The notes beneath the pieces are model-generated. The model ran no database searches. It was not told the DNA's origin and worked only from the letters and a program-made list of their open reading frames with translations. A DNA stretch of 64,000 bases from Chitinophaga hostae. Lineage in GTDB: Bacteria; Bacteroidota; Bacteroidia; Chitinophagales; Chitinophagaceae. Where the stretch lies: assembly GCF_018224885.1 (NCBI RefSeq), contig NZ_JAGTXB010000015.1:62001-126000 (forward strand). Reading direction: 5' to 3'. Each line of letters begins with the position of its first letter. Position 1 is the stretch's first letter. The translations under genes and the position numbers were made by a program. Below are positions 49,601 to 57,474 of this stretch, one piece after another.

Positions 49601-50751
49601 CCTCCATTGGTGCCTATCCAGATATTACCGGACCTGTCTTCAACAAAACGGTTTACGTCGTCGAACTGCAAGCTCTTTGGATCTGATTCCCTGCGATGAT
49701 AATATGGAAACTGTACAATATTGCTGTTGTAATAATTTATACCTTGTTTGTAGGTTCCCGCCCAGATAATCCCCTCGTCATCTATATAAATTGAAGTAAT
49801 ACTGTTTTGACTGAGGCTCTTGGGATCATTTGGGTTATTCATCAAAAAACTGGTGTTGAACTTATGCTTTTTATCAATCAGGGTGATGCCTCCATGATCC
49901 GTTCCCACCCAAATCAGTCCATTGTTGTCCTGGACAACCTGGCTTACCAATTCCGAATTCAGTCTTGCGGGAAAAGAATTTTTGTCCATCCGGATGAGCG
50001 TGTTATCCTCCGGATGTAAAAAGAATAGTCCATTATTATAAGACCAACACCATACATCTCCGTCGTTGTCGATAAAAAGACTAAAGGGATTTTCTCCTTT
50101 ATGCTGCTGCTGTATTGCAGTGCTGGAAAAAATAACGGTGTCCCGTTGTATATCGTACTCCTGCAAAAAGCCTGACTGATACACCAGCCATAACTTTCCA
50201 TCTGTTGTTTCCTTTGCTGAAGCAATCTTTTCTGCAGGCTTAACGGTGTGCTGCGGGTCAAATTGTTTCACACTTTTATCCCTGGCTGAATACAGGTATA
50301 ATCCCTTGTCACCGTAAAGGAACCAATATCTGCCATCCTTTCCTTTTATTATATTGGAAATTGTACCTGCAGGTAAACCAATGGAAGATAAATAGCTATT
50401 ATAGTCCGCATCAAATTCTTCCGTATCAGGGTTATAAATACAAGGCCCTCCCATAGTCGACACCCACATTCTCCTGTCGGGGAGTTCGTAAAAACCGGCG
50501 ATATTATTGTTAATCAGCGAGGAGCTGTCATTATGATCCTTACGAAATATTTTGCAGGAATAACCATCATAACGATTCAATCCATATGCGGTCCCAAACC
50601 ACAAAAAACCGTCCCGGTCTTTTAACACCGCATTTACCTGGTTGTGAGACAGACCATTATAGGTATTAATCTTTGAGAAATTATAATGCTCACTTTGTGA
50701 TAAAGCAATAAGGGAATGCAGTAACAATACAACCCCAAAAAGGTAACGCAT
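46663..50751 (-). CDS. Hybrid two-component system sensor-regulator (HTCS2) of PUL2
   Basis: A 1362-residue protein with signal peptide (ends LIALSQ). Approximate order: reg_prop double propeller (20-680; WFGTAYGLNRYDG, WVGTDHGGITLID, WIGTLGGGLDRF); Y_Y_Y domain (710-795, ASLDYSHNRNDKYAYMLEGF); membrane helix near 805; HisKA SHEFRTPLSLI (His about 856); HATPase NAFKYTYDNG and DSGIGIP; receiver VVSDIMMPLMDG (Asp about 1157) and YVTKPF; AraC helix-turn-helix (EVAYQVGFNNPKVFRKLF). It senses a PUL2 oligosaccharide in the periplasm and activates PUL2. It is the same architecture as HTCS1 but clearly diverged. It is separated from the divergent secreted GH5 by a 645-nt gap holding an operator-like repeat. 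Confidence 0.96.
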   Translation of the reverse strand: MRYLFGVVLLLHSLIALSQSEHYNFSKINTYNGLSHNQVNAVLKDRDGFLWFGTAYGLNRYDGYSCKIFRKDHNDSSSLINNNIAGFYELPDRRMWVSTMGGPCIYNPDTEEFDADYNSYLSSIGLPAGTISNIIKGKDGRYWFLYGDKGLYLYSARDKSVKQFDPQHTVKPAEKIASAKETTDGKLWLVYQSGFLQEYDIQRDTVIFSSTAIQQQHKGENPFSLFIDNDGDVWCWSYNNGLFFLHPEDNTLIRMDKNSFPARLNSELVSQVVQDNNGLIWVGTDHGGITLIDKKHKFNTSFLMNNPNDPKSLSQNSITSIYIDDEGIIWAGTYKQGINYYNSNIVQFPYYHRRESDPKSLQFDDVNRFVEDRSGNIWIGTNGGGLICFDRKNNTFKQYLHDPNNSNSLSNNVIVSLWIDHENMLWVGTYLGGLSSFDGRKFTHYRHNDNDSSSLADDIVWEIFEDKEQQLWIGTLGGGLDRFDRTTNRFIHYKSGGGANYVSAIIQDKKGDLWIGTSGGIIVFEKDKAATITYKHTNKKKSLSDDGIFCLLEDSRGRIWVGTREGLNLFDKQSGEFQTFTISDGLPDNMILNILEDDHQTLWIATPNGLCNAIPRQNNSHITFSVINYDVTNNLQDREFNVNAALRTRAGELIFGGPSGFNIIDPASIRKPIGHPAIVFTGFQILDKNIGPGERVNNRVLLNTALPQLQSIDLKYKENVFSIDFASLDYSHNRNDKYAYMLEGFNTDWLFTDNSQRRATYTNLNPGHYTFKVKVLDRTGAWSEIKTLQINIEPPFWRTPIAYLVYLLIAAGLFLLVRRITLDRIHMRFEVKQQRREAERAHALEQLKTKFFTNVSHEFRTPLSLIIAPLDKIIKQAANQEQAAQLNLVQRNAKRLLNLVNQLLDFRKMEVQEVKLHPAVGDIVSFCRETSQSFTDIAEKKKIRFSFSSDVDHLEIYFDKDKIEKILFNLLSNAFKYTYDNGMISVKMTYNAPVTDGTDGTLALSIKDSGIGIPPDQHGKIFERFFQTEVPDSMVNQGTGIGLAITKEFVKLHNGTITVESEPDRGTCFTVLLPARKMYVSSRPVTHPAPVDEGEQIIIEEGKKKTGKKTIMIVEDNEDLRFYLKDNLKEQYHVEEAINGKEGWEKIKQLNPDLVVSDIMMPLMDGVELAGKIKSEMLTAHIPVILLTAIGSEEKQLEGLKAGANDYVTKPFTFEILASRINNLLMQQQLLKKRFKKQIAVNPQEVTITPVDEKFLKQAMEIIENQIDNPDFSVDEFSKEMFMSRVTLYRKINSLTGKSPLDFIRSIRLKRAAQLLDKSGMSIAEVAYQVGFNNPKVFRKLFKDEFGITPSEYAANLKKKNL

Positions 50752-50854
50752 TGAAGTAGGTTTTAGGTATAAATAATGTTACGCCTGCCGGCATTAATGC
50801 GATTCTGCCTGGCGCCGATGTCAGTTCATATTGCCGGGAAGATACTTTTTCAGG

Positions 50855-50898
50855 GTATTGTAACATTCTATACCCTGGAACGAAATATTCCATACCCT
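50855..50898 (-). promoter_or_regulatory. Candidate HTCS2 operator in the HTCS2/GH5 divergent gap
   Basis: On the minus strand two units of 22 nt stand head to tail: 50898-50877 begins AGGGTATGGAATATTTC and 50876-50855 begins AGGGTATAGAATGTTAC; 16 of 22 positions agree. The second unit also shares TGTTACAAT with the susC2 site. The unit is 104 nt from the HTCS2 start and about 500 nt from the GH5 start, so it could serve either. The rest of the gap 50752-51396 is A/T-rich without a recognisable gene; a 14-mer at 50924-50937 also occurs at 22396-22409. Confidence 0.55.
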
Positions 50899-51396
50899 TC
50901 AATACGGGCCGGACTACTTAACTTTATAGTAATTATTCCACGTAATTAATTTGCCTCTTTATGAAAACATTGTTACTACCCCCTGTTTTCCGGCCTATAT
51001 GGCCTGGTACCGCCTGCTTAAAAGGTTCGTCATTCGTGGCCATTATTCATAAGTGTCAACTTAACACATAAATATTTATCACAATAAATCCTCCGATGAC
51101 CGAAGAGGGTCAATAATATCTTATGCTTTTGCAAATGATGTGTTGATGTTGATTTGCTGCTTTAAAAAGAACCACTGCAACGCCATCGGCTATTTCATCA
51201 GCATTCCTGATTATTGTAGTATTCGTAGAAGATCTGTACTATAATTAATTGCAGAACAAAAAGTAAAAGGCCCTTCATGTACCATATGACAGATTCCATT
51301 TGGCAAATATAGCTTTCCTCTTCCAGACAAACATCAATCAACCCATAAAAATATAGTTAATAATCACTTTCAACCTAATCTAAAAAGATTCACGCT

Positions 51397-53256
51397 ATGA
51401 AACATTTTCTATTTTTATCAGCACTGTTAAAACGTAGCTGCAAACTTCTATTTGTTGCAGCTGGTATTTTCCTGTCAATTCCTGCCTGGAGCCAGTTACC
51501 CACAGCGCAGCAGGTGGCCGGCCAGATGAAAGTTGGCTGGAACCTTGGTAATACCCTGGAAGCCATTTGTGGCGAAAACGCCTGGGGCAATCCCAACACC
51601 AGCCAGGCGCTTATCAATGCGGTAAAGGCCGCCGGCTTCAACACCGTACGGATTCCCTGTGCCTGGGATTGCCATACCAGCAACGGTGTAATCGATGCTG
51701 CATGGATATCCCGTGTAAAAACAGTAGTAGACTACTGTATTAATAACAATATGTACGTCATCATAAACATCCACTGGGACGGAGGCTGGTTGGAGAATAA
51801 TTGTACCCCCGGTGCACAAAATGCTGTAAACGCGAAACAACAAAATTACTGGACCCAGATTGCCAATTACTTCAAAAACTATAATGAACACTTACTTTTT
51901 GCCAGTGCTAATGAACCGGCTGTCAGCGATGCAACAGGGATGTCGGTGCTGTTATCTTACCACCAAACGTTTATAAACGCGGTTCGCGCCACCGGTGGAA
52001 ATAATAGTTCCCGCAGTCTTATCATACAAGGGCCCTCAACAAACATAGATAATACCTATAACCTGATGAATACCATGCCCACGGATCAGATTTCCAACCG
52101 TTTAATGATGGAAGTTCACTATTACGCCCCCTGGCAGTTTTGCGGATTAACAGCAGACGCCTCCTGGGGTACCATGTTTTACTATTGGGGAAATGGCTTC
52201 CATTCCAGCTCTCAAACAGACCGCAATAGCACCTGGGGAGAAGAAAGCGAAGTGGAACGTGCATTGGGATTGATGAAAACGAAGTTTGTAGATAATGGTA
52301 TCCCGGTAATCATTGGTGAATTTGGCGCCATTAAGAGAACCAATCCTTCAGATCTCTCACTTCACGTGGCCTCCAGGGAGTATTTCAATAAATATGTCAC
52401 CAGTTCAGCAAAAAACAAAGGCATGATTCCGGTTTATTGGGACAATGGCGCCTCGGATTTTGGATTGTTTAACCGCAGTACGGCAGCAGTAAATGACCAG
52501 GGCCTAATTAATGCCATCATGCAGGGCGCCGGCGGATCTGCTTCCGGTTATATTACACTGGCTAATCGCGCTACAGGCCTGTTGATAGATGGAATAGGCA
52601 GAACAGCCAACGGATCTAACTGTTCACAATGGGGCAATAGTGGAAGCTATAACCAGCAATGGGTATTAGAAACAACCGGAAGTTATGTTAAGCTAAAAAA
52701 TCGCGCCACAGGATTATATGTAGATGGAATGGGCAGAACAACCAATGGGTCAATTGCCGGGCAATGGGCCGGCAGTAGCAGCAACAACCAGCAATGGACA
52801 ATGGAAAGTGCCGGCGGCTTTGTGAAGTTCAAAAACAGGGCAACCGGTTTATACCTCGACGGCCTCGGTCAAACCGGCAACGGGATTGATTTAGCACAAT
52901 GGAGTGCAAGTTCCAGCTATAACCAACAGTGGACCTCTTCCACAACGGCCAATGCCCGAACCGCAGCACCACCTGCATCCCTGACGATCGTCAGCAATTC
53001 CTCCGCCGACAAACAAACAGCACAGGTGGTAATATATCCTAATCCATCGTCTTCAAACTTCAACCTGGCAATTGATAACAACGAAAAGATATTGCTTATT
53101 GAAGTCGTTGATATAACCGGTCGGGTTGTTGAATCCATAAAACCAGCTGCTATTAAAAACAGGTTGGAATTTGGCGCCTCACTCAAACCTAATACTTATA
53201 TTATTAAGGTCACCGGAAGTACATGGACAAAATCATTCAAGGTTATTAAGCAATAA
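51397..53256 (+). CDS. Secreted GH5 (GH5_4-like) endo-beta-glucanase with three ricin-like repeats and T9SS sorting tail
   Basis: A 619-residue protein with signal peptide (ends PAWSQ). The GH5 barrel (about 35-370) is very like the PUL2 lipoprotein GH5: MKVGWNLGNTLEAICGENAW, INIHWDGGWLENN, FASANEPAVSD (acid/base) and PVIIGEFGAI (nucleophile). From about 385 to 520 come three tandem repeats of about 46 residues, each with NRATGL..DG.G.T.NG and ending NQQW, a ricin/CBM13-like carbohydrate-binding trefoil. The C-terminal 75 residues (VVIYPNPSSSNF onward) are a T9SS sorting domain. So this enzyme should leave the cell or sit on its surface through T9SS and attack polymer first. It is divergent from HTCS2 and ends at a bidirectional terminator. 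Confidence 0.94.
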   Translation: MKHFLFLSALLKRSCKLLFVAAGIFLSIPAWSQLPTAQQVAGQMKVGWNLGNTLEAICGENAWGNPNTSQALINAVKAAGFNTVRIPCAWDCHTSNGVIDAAWISRVKTVVDYCINNNMYVIINIHWDGGWLENNCTPGAQNAVNAKQQNYWTQIANYFKNYNEHLLFASANEPAVSDATGMSVLLSYHQTFINAVRATGGNNSSRSLIIQGPSTNIDNTYNLMNTMPTDQISNRLMMEVHYYAPWQFCGLTADASWGTMFYYWGNGFHSSSQTDRNSTWGEESEVERALGLMKTKFVDNGIPVIIGEFGAIKRTNPSDLSLHVASREYFNKYVTSSAKNKGMIPVYWDNGASDFGLFNRSTAAVNDQGLINAIMQGAGGSASGYITLANRATGLLIDGIGRTANGSNCSQWGNSGSYNQQWVLETTGSYVKLKNRATGLYVDGMGRTTNGSIAGQWAGSSSNNQQWTMESAGGFVKFKNRATGLYLDGLGQTGNGIDLAQWSASSSYNQQWTSSTTANARTAAPPASLTIVSNSSADKQTAQVVIYPNPSSSNFNLAIDNNEKILLIEVVDITGRVVESIKPAAIKNRLEFGASLKPNTYIIKVTGSTWTKSFKVIKQ

Positions 53257-53285
53257 CAACATTTATAGGGTAAGAACAATATATC

Positions 53286-53328
53286 AATAGCGGCAATAAT
53301 CACTGTAGTGACTATTGCCGCTATTTTC
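53286..53328. terminator. Bidirectional terminator between GH5 and the fucose operon
   Basis: Arms 53286-53298 and 53313-53325 are perfect 13-nt complements (AATAGCGGCAATA/TATTGCCGCTATT), with an inner TCAC/GTGA pairing and TTTT after the right arm. It lies between the stops of convergent genes (GH5 at 53256, dehydrogenase at 53365), so it can end both messages. Confidence 0.8.
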
Positions 53329-53364
53329 CAGAGGCAGTGGTGTTGGGTAAAGAAGCTTTCCCTA

Positions 53365-54381
53365 TTATTCTACTTCTATAATTGCTTTAATAACGCCATT
53401 AGCGGGATCGAGCAAACTTTCAAACGTTTGAGTAACTTTTTCAAATGCAATACGATGGCTAATGTAATTGCCTGGTTGTACCCAGCCTTTCTTTATGGCA
53501 GCAATAACGTGATCAAAATCTTCCCGTGTTGCATTACGGCTGCTCATTAAAGTCGCCTCCCGCTTATGGAATTCCGGGTGACTGAAACTGATATCTGCTT
53601 TCTGCAAGCCTACCAGGACATACCTGCCGCCATGTGCAATGTATTGAAAGCTGTTATTTATTGCCTTTAAGCTACCGGTAGCATCTATCACTACAGCCGG
53701 CATATCCCCGTTGGTGATAGCAGCCAACTGCTCCGCTACGTTTTCGGCGGATGCGTCGATCACGTGATCAACTTTCAATTTTTCCTTGCAAAACGCTAAT
53801 CTTTTGGCATTAACGTCTACCGCAATAACGTTACCTCCGGCAATACGCGCAAATTCCATGACCCCTAATCCAATGGGACCGGCGCCGATGACCAATACGA
53901 ATTCACCGTTTTTAACATCCGCCCGCCTGATGGCATGTGCTCCAATAGCCAGTGGTTCTACCAGGGCCAGGTCATCGTAACCCAGGCCACCACCATGTAC
54001 CAGCGCAGCGGCAGGTACATTCAGGTATTCTCTCATTCCTCCGTCAACATGCACACCACAAACATTGATCTTAACACAGCAATTGGGTTTTCCTGACCTG
54101 CAGGCAATACAAACACCGCAGTTGAAGTAGGGTATAAATGTTACGATCTCTCCATTGGTAAATCCTGGTGCGCCATTGGCCTCCACTAATTCACCGGAAA
54201 GTTCATGACCTAAAATCCGCGGATAATTAAAATAGGGTTGCGTTCCTTCAAAGGCGTGCAGATCTGTGCCGCAAACGCCGATCCTTCGAATCCTGATCTG
54301 CGCATAACCTTCTCCCGGCGCCTGTTTCTCCGTTTGCTGAAATATTAATTTTCCCGGTTCCTCACAAATTATTGTTTGCAT
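53365..54381 (-). CDS. Zinc-dependent medium-chain alcohol dehydrogenase, fucose operon
   Basis: A 338-residue cytosolic protein of the MDR family. Catalytic zinc ligands are in GVCGTDLHAFEG and ILGHELSG; the structural zinc site is the four-Cys cluster CGVCIACRSGKPNCC; the NAD(P) Rossmann motif is VIGAGPIGLGVMEFA (about 165-180). It resembles sorbitol/threonine dehydrogenase-type sugar oxidoreductases. As the last gene of an operon with a fucose permease, mutarotase and aldo/keto reductase, it probably oxidises a fucose-derived intermediate such as 2-keto-3-deoxy-L-fuconate, or acts as an alternative L-fucose dehydrogenase. The exact substrate is inference. Gap to the mutarotase is 9 nt. Confidence 0.9.
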   Translation of the reverse strand: MQTIICEEPGKLIFQQTEKQAPGEGYAQIRIRRIGVCGTDLHAFEGTQPYFNYPRILGHELSGELVEANGAPGFTNGEIVTFIPYFNCGVCIACRSGKPNCCVKINVCGVHVDGGMREYLNVPAAALVHGGGLGYDDLALVEPLAIGAHAIRRADVKNGEFVLVIGAGPIGLGVMEFARIAGGNVIAVDVNAKRLAFCKEKLKVDHVIDASAENVAEQLAAITNGDMPAVVIDATGSLKAINNSFQYIAHGGRYVLVGLQKADISFSHPEFHKREATLMSSRNATREDFDHVIAAIKKGWVQPGNYISHRIAFEKVTQTFESLLDPANGVIKAIIEVE

Positions 54382-54390
54382 GCTGATTTT

Positions 54391-54726
54391 TTAAAGTTGA
54401 AAAATCTGTTCCATCAATACCCATTTCTCTCCCTCTTTTGCCCAGGGTAATGGTTGCTGGAACTTCCACATTAATTGCTCCCATTCCTGTACTTTAGGGT
54501 TGGCAGCATCCGATGTGCTTTTTGCCGTTTCATTATACAGGTCGTTCGTTTCCATAATCATCATCAGGCGGTTTCCCGTTCTATAAATCTCCATTTCTTC
54601 AATTCCCGCCTCGAGAATGCTCTTTCTTATTTCCGGCCACCCGTTTTCTGCCTTGTGCCAATATTCGTATTCTTCGATCAGCCGTGGATCATCCTTCAGA
54701 TCAAGGGCCAGACAATATCTTTTCAT
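54391..54726 (-). CDS. L-fucose/L-rhamnose mutarotase family protein
   Basis: About 111 residues from ATG 54726 (MKRYCLALDLKDDPRLI); an ATG at 54741 abutting the preceding stop is possible but adds LNKI-type residues absent from the family start. Typical RhaM-like dimeric alpha+beta barrel motifs are EYEYWHKAENGWPEI, MEIYRTGNRLMMIMET and PLPWAKEGEKWVLMEQIF. It interconverts alpha and beta anomers of 6-deoxyhexoses so that the dehydrogenase receives its preferred form. Operon context favours L-fucose over L-rhamnose. It starts 15 nt after the aldo/keto reductase stop. Confidence 0.9.
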   Translation of the reverse strand: MKRYCLALDLKDDPRLIEEYEYWHKAENGWPEIRKSILEAGIEEMEIYRTGNRLMMIMETNDLYNETAKSTSDAANPKVQEWEQLMWKFQQPLPWAKEGEKWVLMEQIFQL

Positions 54727-54741
54727 AATTTTGTTTAACAT

Positions 54742-55758
54742 TTACAAATAGCTGGAAGCATACACGGGATCAATCAATCCAAGCTTTTCCATTTCTTTCC
54801 AAAATCCATCCGGGATGGTCGAATAGGGTAATGCAACATTTTGTGCTACCCTTTCCGCCTGTGTGGTATTCAAAGCGATGCTTCTTACCCCAGGCGCATT
54901 CAGACCAAAAATCACGCATGCTTCTACCGGTTTTATATTATAATCGAGGCATAACTGGTTAAATTGTACACGCCAATGATACAACGCCTTATCTTTTACC
55001 GGATCTGTTAACCGATAATTATAGTAAGCAGATCCTGTTAGAAAACCACCGTTAAAAAGAGATGAATTTATGATGGCGACGCCCTCCTGCTCCAGCTTTA
55101 GCATAAAATTCACCAGTTCAGCAGGGTGGCTGTGAATCGTCATACTATTTGCAATCATTACCCAATCCAGCTTTACATCGCCCGCTATCCTGGCTATGAT
55201 CCGCCAATCTTTCGCTCCCACTCCAATAGCTTTGACTTTACCCGTCTGCTTTAATTCATGTAAAGCGCGGTAAGCATCCAATATATCCTGGTAACGTTGC
55301 TGATATTCCTGCTCATTTACGGATGCGGCAAGGTATTCATCAGGGTCATGTACCGACACCAGTTCTGCATGGTAGTTTCCCAGCAATTCATTTCCCTGCT
55401 CATAGCATTCCAGGATGCCATCATAGCTTATGCGCTGAACAGCATCGTGTTCAAGATTCCGCCATATCCCAGGTTCAAAAGTGGGTTCCGTTGTTTTTAA
55501 CGCCGTACGCAGCCAGCCCAGTTTATTGCTGATAAGCACATCTGAACGATCTACTTCCAATTGCTTCAAACTACGACCCAGCACCTCCAACGCCAGCCCG
55601 GCTCCATATTTACCGGCGGAATCAAATACCGCTGATCCGGCCGAACAGTTTACACATTCGTCAACAATAGATAGCTTCACTTCATCCGGTAGTGCTACAT
55701 ATAAATTTCCTAACCCACTGGTACCGAAAATCACCTTCGGCCATATGATTTTTTCCAT
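54742..55758 (-). CDS. Aldo/keto reductase, probable L-fucose (D-threo-aldose) 1-dehydrogenase
   Basis: A 338-residue cytosolic TIM-barrel protein. The aldo/keto reductase tetrad is visible: Asp and Tyr in VFDSAGKYGAG, Lys in ISNKLGW, His in VSVHDPDEY. It resembles the D-threo-aldose 1-dehydrogenase / pyridoxal 4-dehydrogenase branch, which oxidises L-fucose to L-fuconolactone with NAD(P). Lying between the fucose permease and mutarotase genes, it is the likely first catalytic step of a non-phosphorylating fucose pathway. No lactonase or fuconate dehydratase is present in this window, so the pathway must be completed elsewhere. Gap to the permease is 18 nt. Confidence 0.88.
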   Translation of the reverse strand: MEKIIWPKVIFGTSGLGNLYVALPDEVKLSIVDECVNCSAGSAVFDSAGKYGAGLALEVLGRSLKQLEVDRSDVLISNKLGWLRTALKTTEPTFEPGIWRNLEHDAVQRISYDGILECYEQGNELLGNYHAELVSVHDPDEYLAASVNEQEYQQRYQDILDAYRALHELKQTGKVKAIGVGAKDWRIIARIAGDVKLDWVMIANSMTIHSHPAELVNFMLKLEQEGVAIINSSLFNGGFLTGSAYYNYRLTDPVKDKALYHWRVQFNQLCLDYNIKPVEACVIFGLNAPGVRSIALNTTQAERVAQNVALPYSTIPDGFWKEMEKLGLIDPVYASSYL

Positions 55759-55776
55759 ACTTAAGGCTGCTTATTT

Positions 55777-57045
55777 TCAAAGAATAGTTGACACCAATAA
55801 CTTTTCGGTCTTCACTTTTACGCGATGGCCTTTAAATCCAAAATACGCCACCACCAGGAAGCAAACCAATGGTACTGCATAACCATATTGAATATTACCT
55901 GTTACATCGCTGATGTAGCCAAATGCCCGGGGCAAAATAGCGCCTCCCACAATAGACATGATAATTAAACTGCTTCCAAATTCGGTATCGCCGCGTAATT
56001 CCTTTATACCAAGGGCAAAGATGGTTGGAAACATGATAGACATAAAAAAGCAGATCCCTATCACCGCGTAAACCGTAATCATACCAGTGCCCAGGATGGC
56101 GATCACGCAAAGTAAAGTGCTCATAACCGCATACACTGCCAGCAACCTGCCTGAACTGAAATATTGCATTAAGTAAGTACCAATAAATCTTCCGATTAAG
56201 AATGCCAACCCGCATAACCCCAGGTAATCAGCTGCCTTTACCTCCGTTATGTCTGCCGCCTTCGTTGCGTAGAGGATAAACAGGCTAAACACACAAACCT
56301 GGGCGCCTACATAAAAGAACTGTGCAACAACACTCCATGCCAGGTGACGATGTTTAAACGCATGGAAAATATGCTTGCTGGCTACATGATCTTCGTTTGC
56401 CTGGATGGCCGGCAAGCGGGTAAAGGCAAAAATGATCGCAATCAATACCAATACGCTCCCAAGAATAAAATAAGGCATTTTCACCGTGGCTGCTTCCGCC
56501 GCAAGCGCGAGCTGACGGCCTTCTTCCGTCATAGTGTTTAACTGCGCCGCGGTATAACCTTTTGTAAGGATAACACGTGCACCTATTACAGGCGCCAGTG
56601 TAGCAGCCAACCCATTAAACGATTGCGCAAGATTCAGCCGTTGTGTGGAGGAAGCAGGATCGCCAAGCGATGATGCATAAGGGTTAGCCGCTGTTTCCAG
56701 GATTGTGAGGCCACAGGCTATAATAAACAAGGCAATAAGAAAAAAGGTATACTGTTGCGTATTGGCAGCGGGAATAAACAAAAACGAGCCCAGGGCAAAA
56801 ACCAGCAGGCCTGCGATAATCCCAGCTTTATAGCCATACTTTTTCATAATAAATCCCGCCGGTAAAGCCATGAGAAAATAAGCGATAAACACAGCTGAAT
56901 CAACCAGGGTAGCCTGAACAGTGGTCAACGTAAATGATTTCTGCAAGTGCGGTATTAATATAGGATCAAGGTTATGTGCAAAACCCCATAAAAAAAACAG
57001 GCTTGTAATCAGAATAAACGGAAATAATGTATGGTTCTTTGCCAT
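55777..57045 (-). CDS. fucP: L-fucose:H+ symporter (FucP-like, MFS)
   Basis: A 422-residue integral inner-membrane protein with about 12 hydrophobic helices. Family signatures: SLFFLWGFAHNLDPILIPHL in helix 1, GFIMKKYGYKAGI after helix 2, LETAANPYASSLGDP around helix 4-5, and MSIMFPTIFALGIKELRG in the C-terminal half. The NxxDP pattern of helix 1 matches FucP, whose acidic residue couples protons to fucose. It imports L-fucose released by GH95 or other fucosidases. It is now the first intact gene of the operon; about 330 nt upstream lies a decayed gene that may once have been first. Confidence 0.93.
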   Translation of the reverse strand: MAKNHTLFPFILITSLFFLWGFAHNLDPILIPHLQKSFTLTTVQATLVDSAVFIAYFLMALPAGFIMKKYGYKAGIIAGLLVFALGSFLFIPAANTQQYTFFLIALFIIACGLTILETAANPYASSLGDPASSTQRLNLAQSFNGLAATLAPVIGARVILTKGYTAAQLNTMTEEGRQLALAAEAATVKMPYFILGSVLVLIAIIFAFTRLPAIQANEDHVASKHIFHAFKHRHLAWSVVAQFFYVGAQVCVFSLFILYATKAADITEVKAADYLGLCGLAFLIGRFIGTYLMQYFSSGRLLAVYAVMSTLLCVIAILGTGMITVYAVIGICFFMSIMFPTIFALGIKELRGDTEFGSSLIIMSIVGGAILPRAFGYISDVTGNIQYGYAVPLVCFLVVAYFGFKGHRVKVKTEKLLVSTIL

Positions 57046-57074
57046 ATATGCGTCTTAAAATTTACAGGTATTGA

Positions 57075-57379
57075 TCAGCTGGCATGCGTATACAGTAACG
57101 CTGTTGCCCGGTTTCGGAAATAGGTGAAGCTGGTACATACCCGTGCTGGTATGGAATTATTTGCCGGCCAGCCCAACATCACTGCATACAATGCTTTACC
57201 CTGCATCGTGAAGCAAGCCTGGTTCCTGGTAGCGGCCCGGCGAATCCGGGGTCGGTTTAAATGACCTGGCGCCACACGTGGAATTGACCGGGTCTTCAAC
57301 AGGGCTGCGTATAAAGATCAAATAGATATAGGAATGATAAGCCCGTCGTTAAATCTTTAATCAGCGCTCTTCTTTTCAT
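57075..57379 (-). pseudogene. Collapsed gene remnant: Tat-like leader plus GH29 fucosidase-like C-terminal fragment
   Basis: The 620-nt gap upstream of fucP is not empty. From ATG 57379 a short frame reads MKRRALIKDLTTGLSF, a twin-Arg-type leader, and stops after 27 codons near 57297. Another frame then runs to the stop at 57075 and includes ACFTMQGKALYAVMLGWP, which strongly resembles the FTxKGxxLYAxxLGWP motif near the end of GH29 alpha-L-fucosidases. Together they suggest that a secreted fucosidase gene lost its whole middle, leaving about 300 nt. The identification rests on one motif and genomic logic. The alternative is chance similarity in a leader region. Confidence 0.45.
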
Positions 57380-57474
57380 GGAATTTAATTTTGTTGGCTG
57401 CTGTTATATGCCGGGAATCACCTGTCTTTTACCGGCAATTCCCGGCTTATAAAAGGAACTGCTAATTGATAGAC

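Noticed and set aside
50690..50902. Short minus-strand frame overlapping the HTCS2 start
   Set aside because: It is out of frame with HTCS2, overlaps the operator-like repeat and has no family features.
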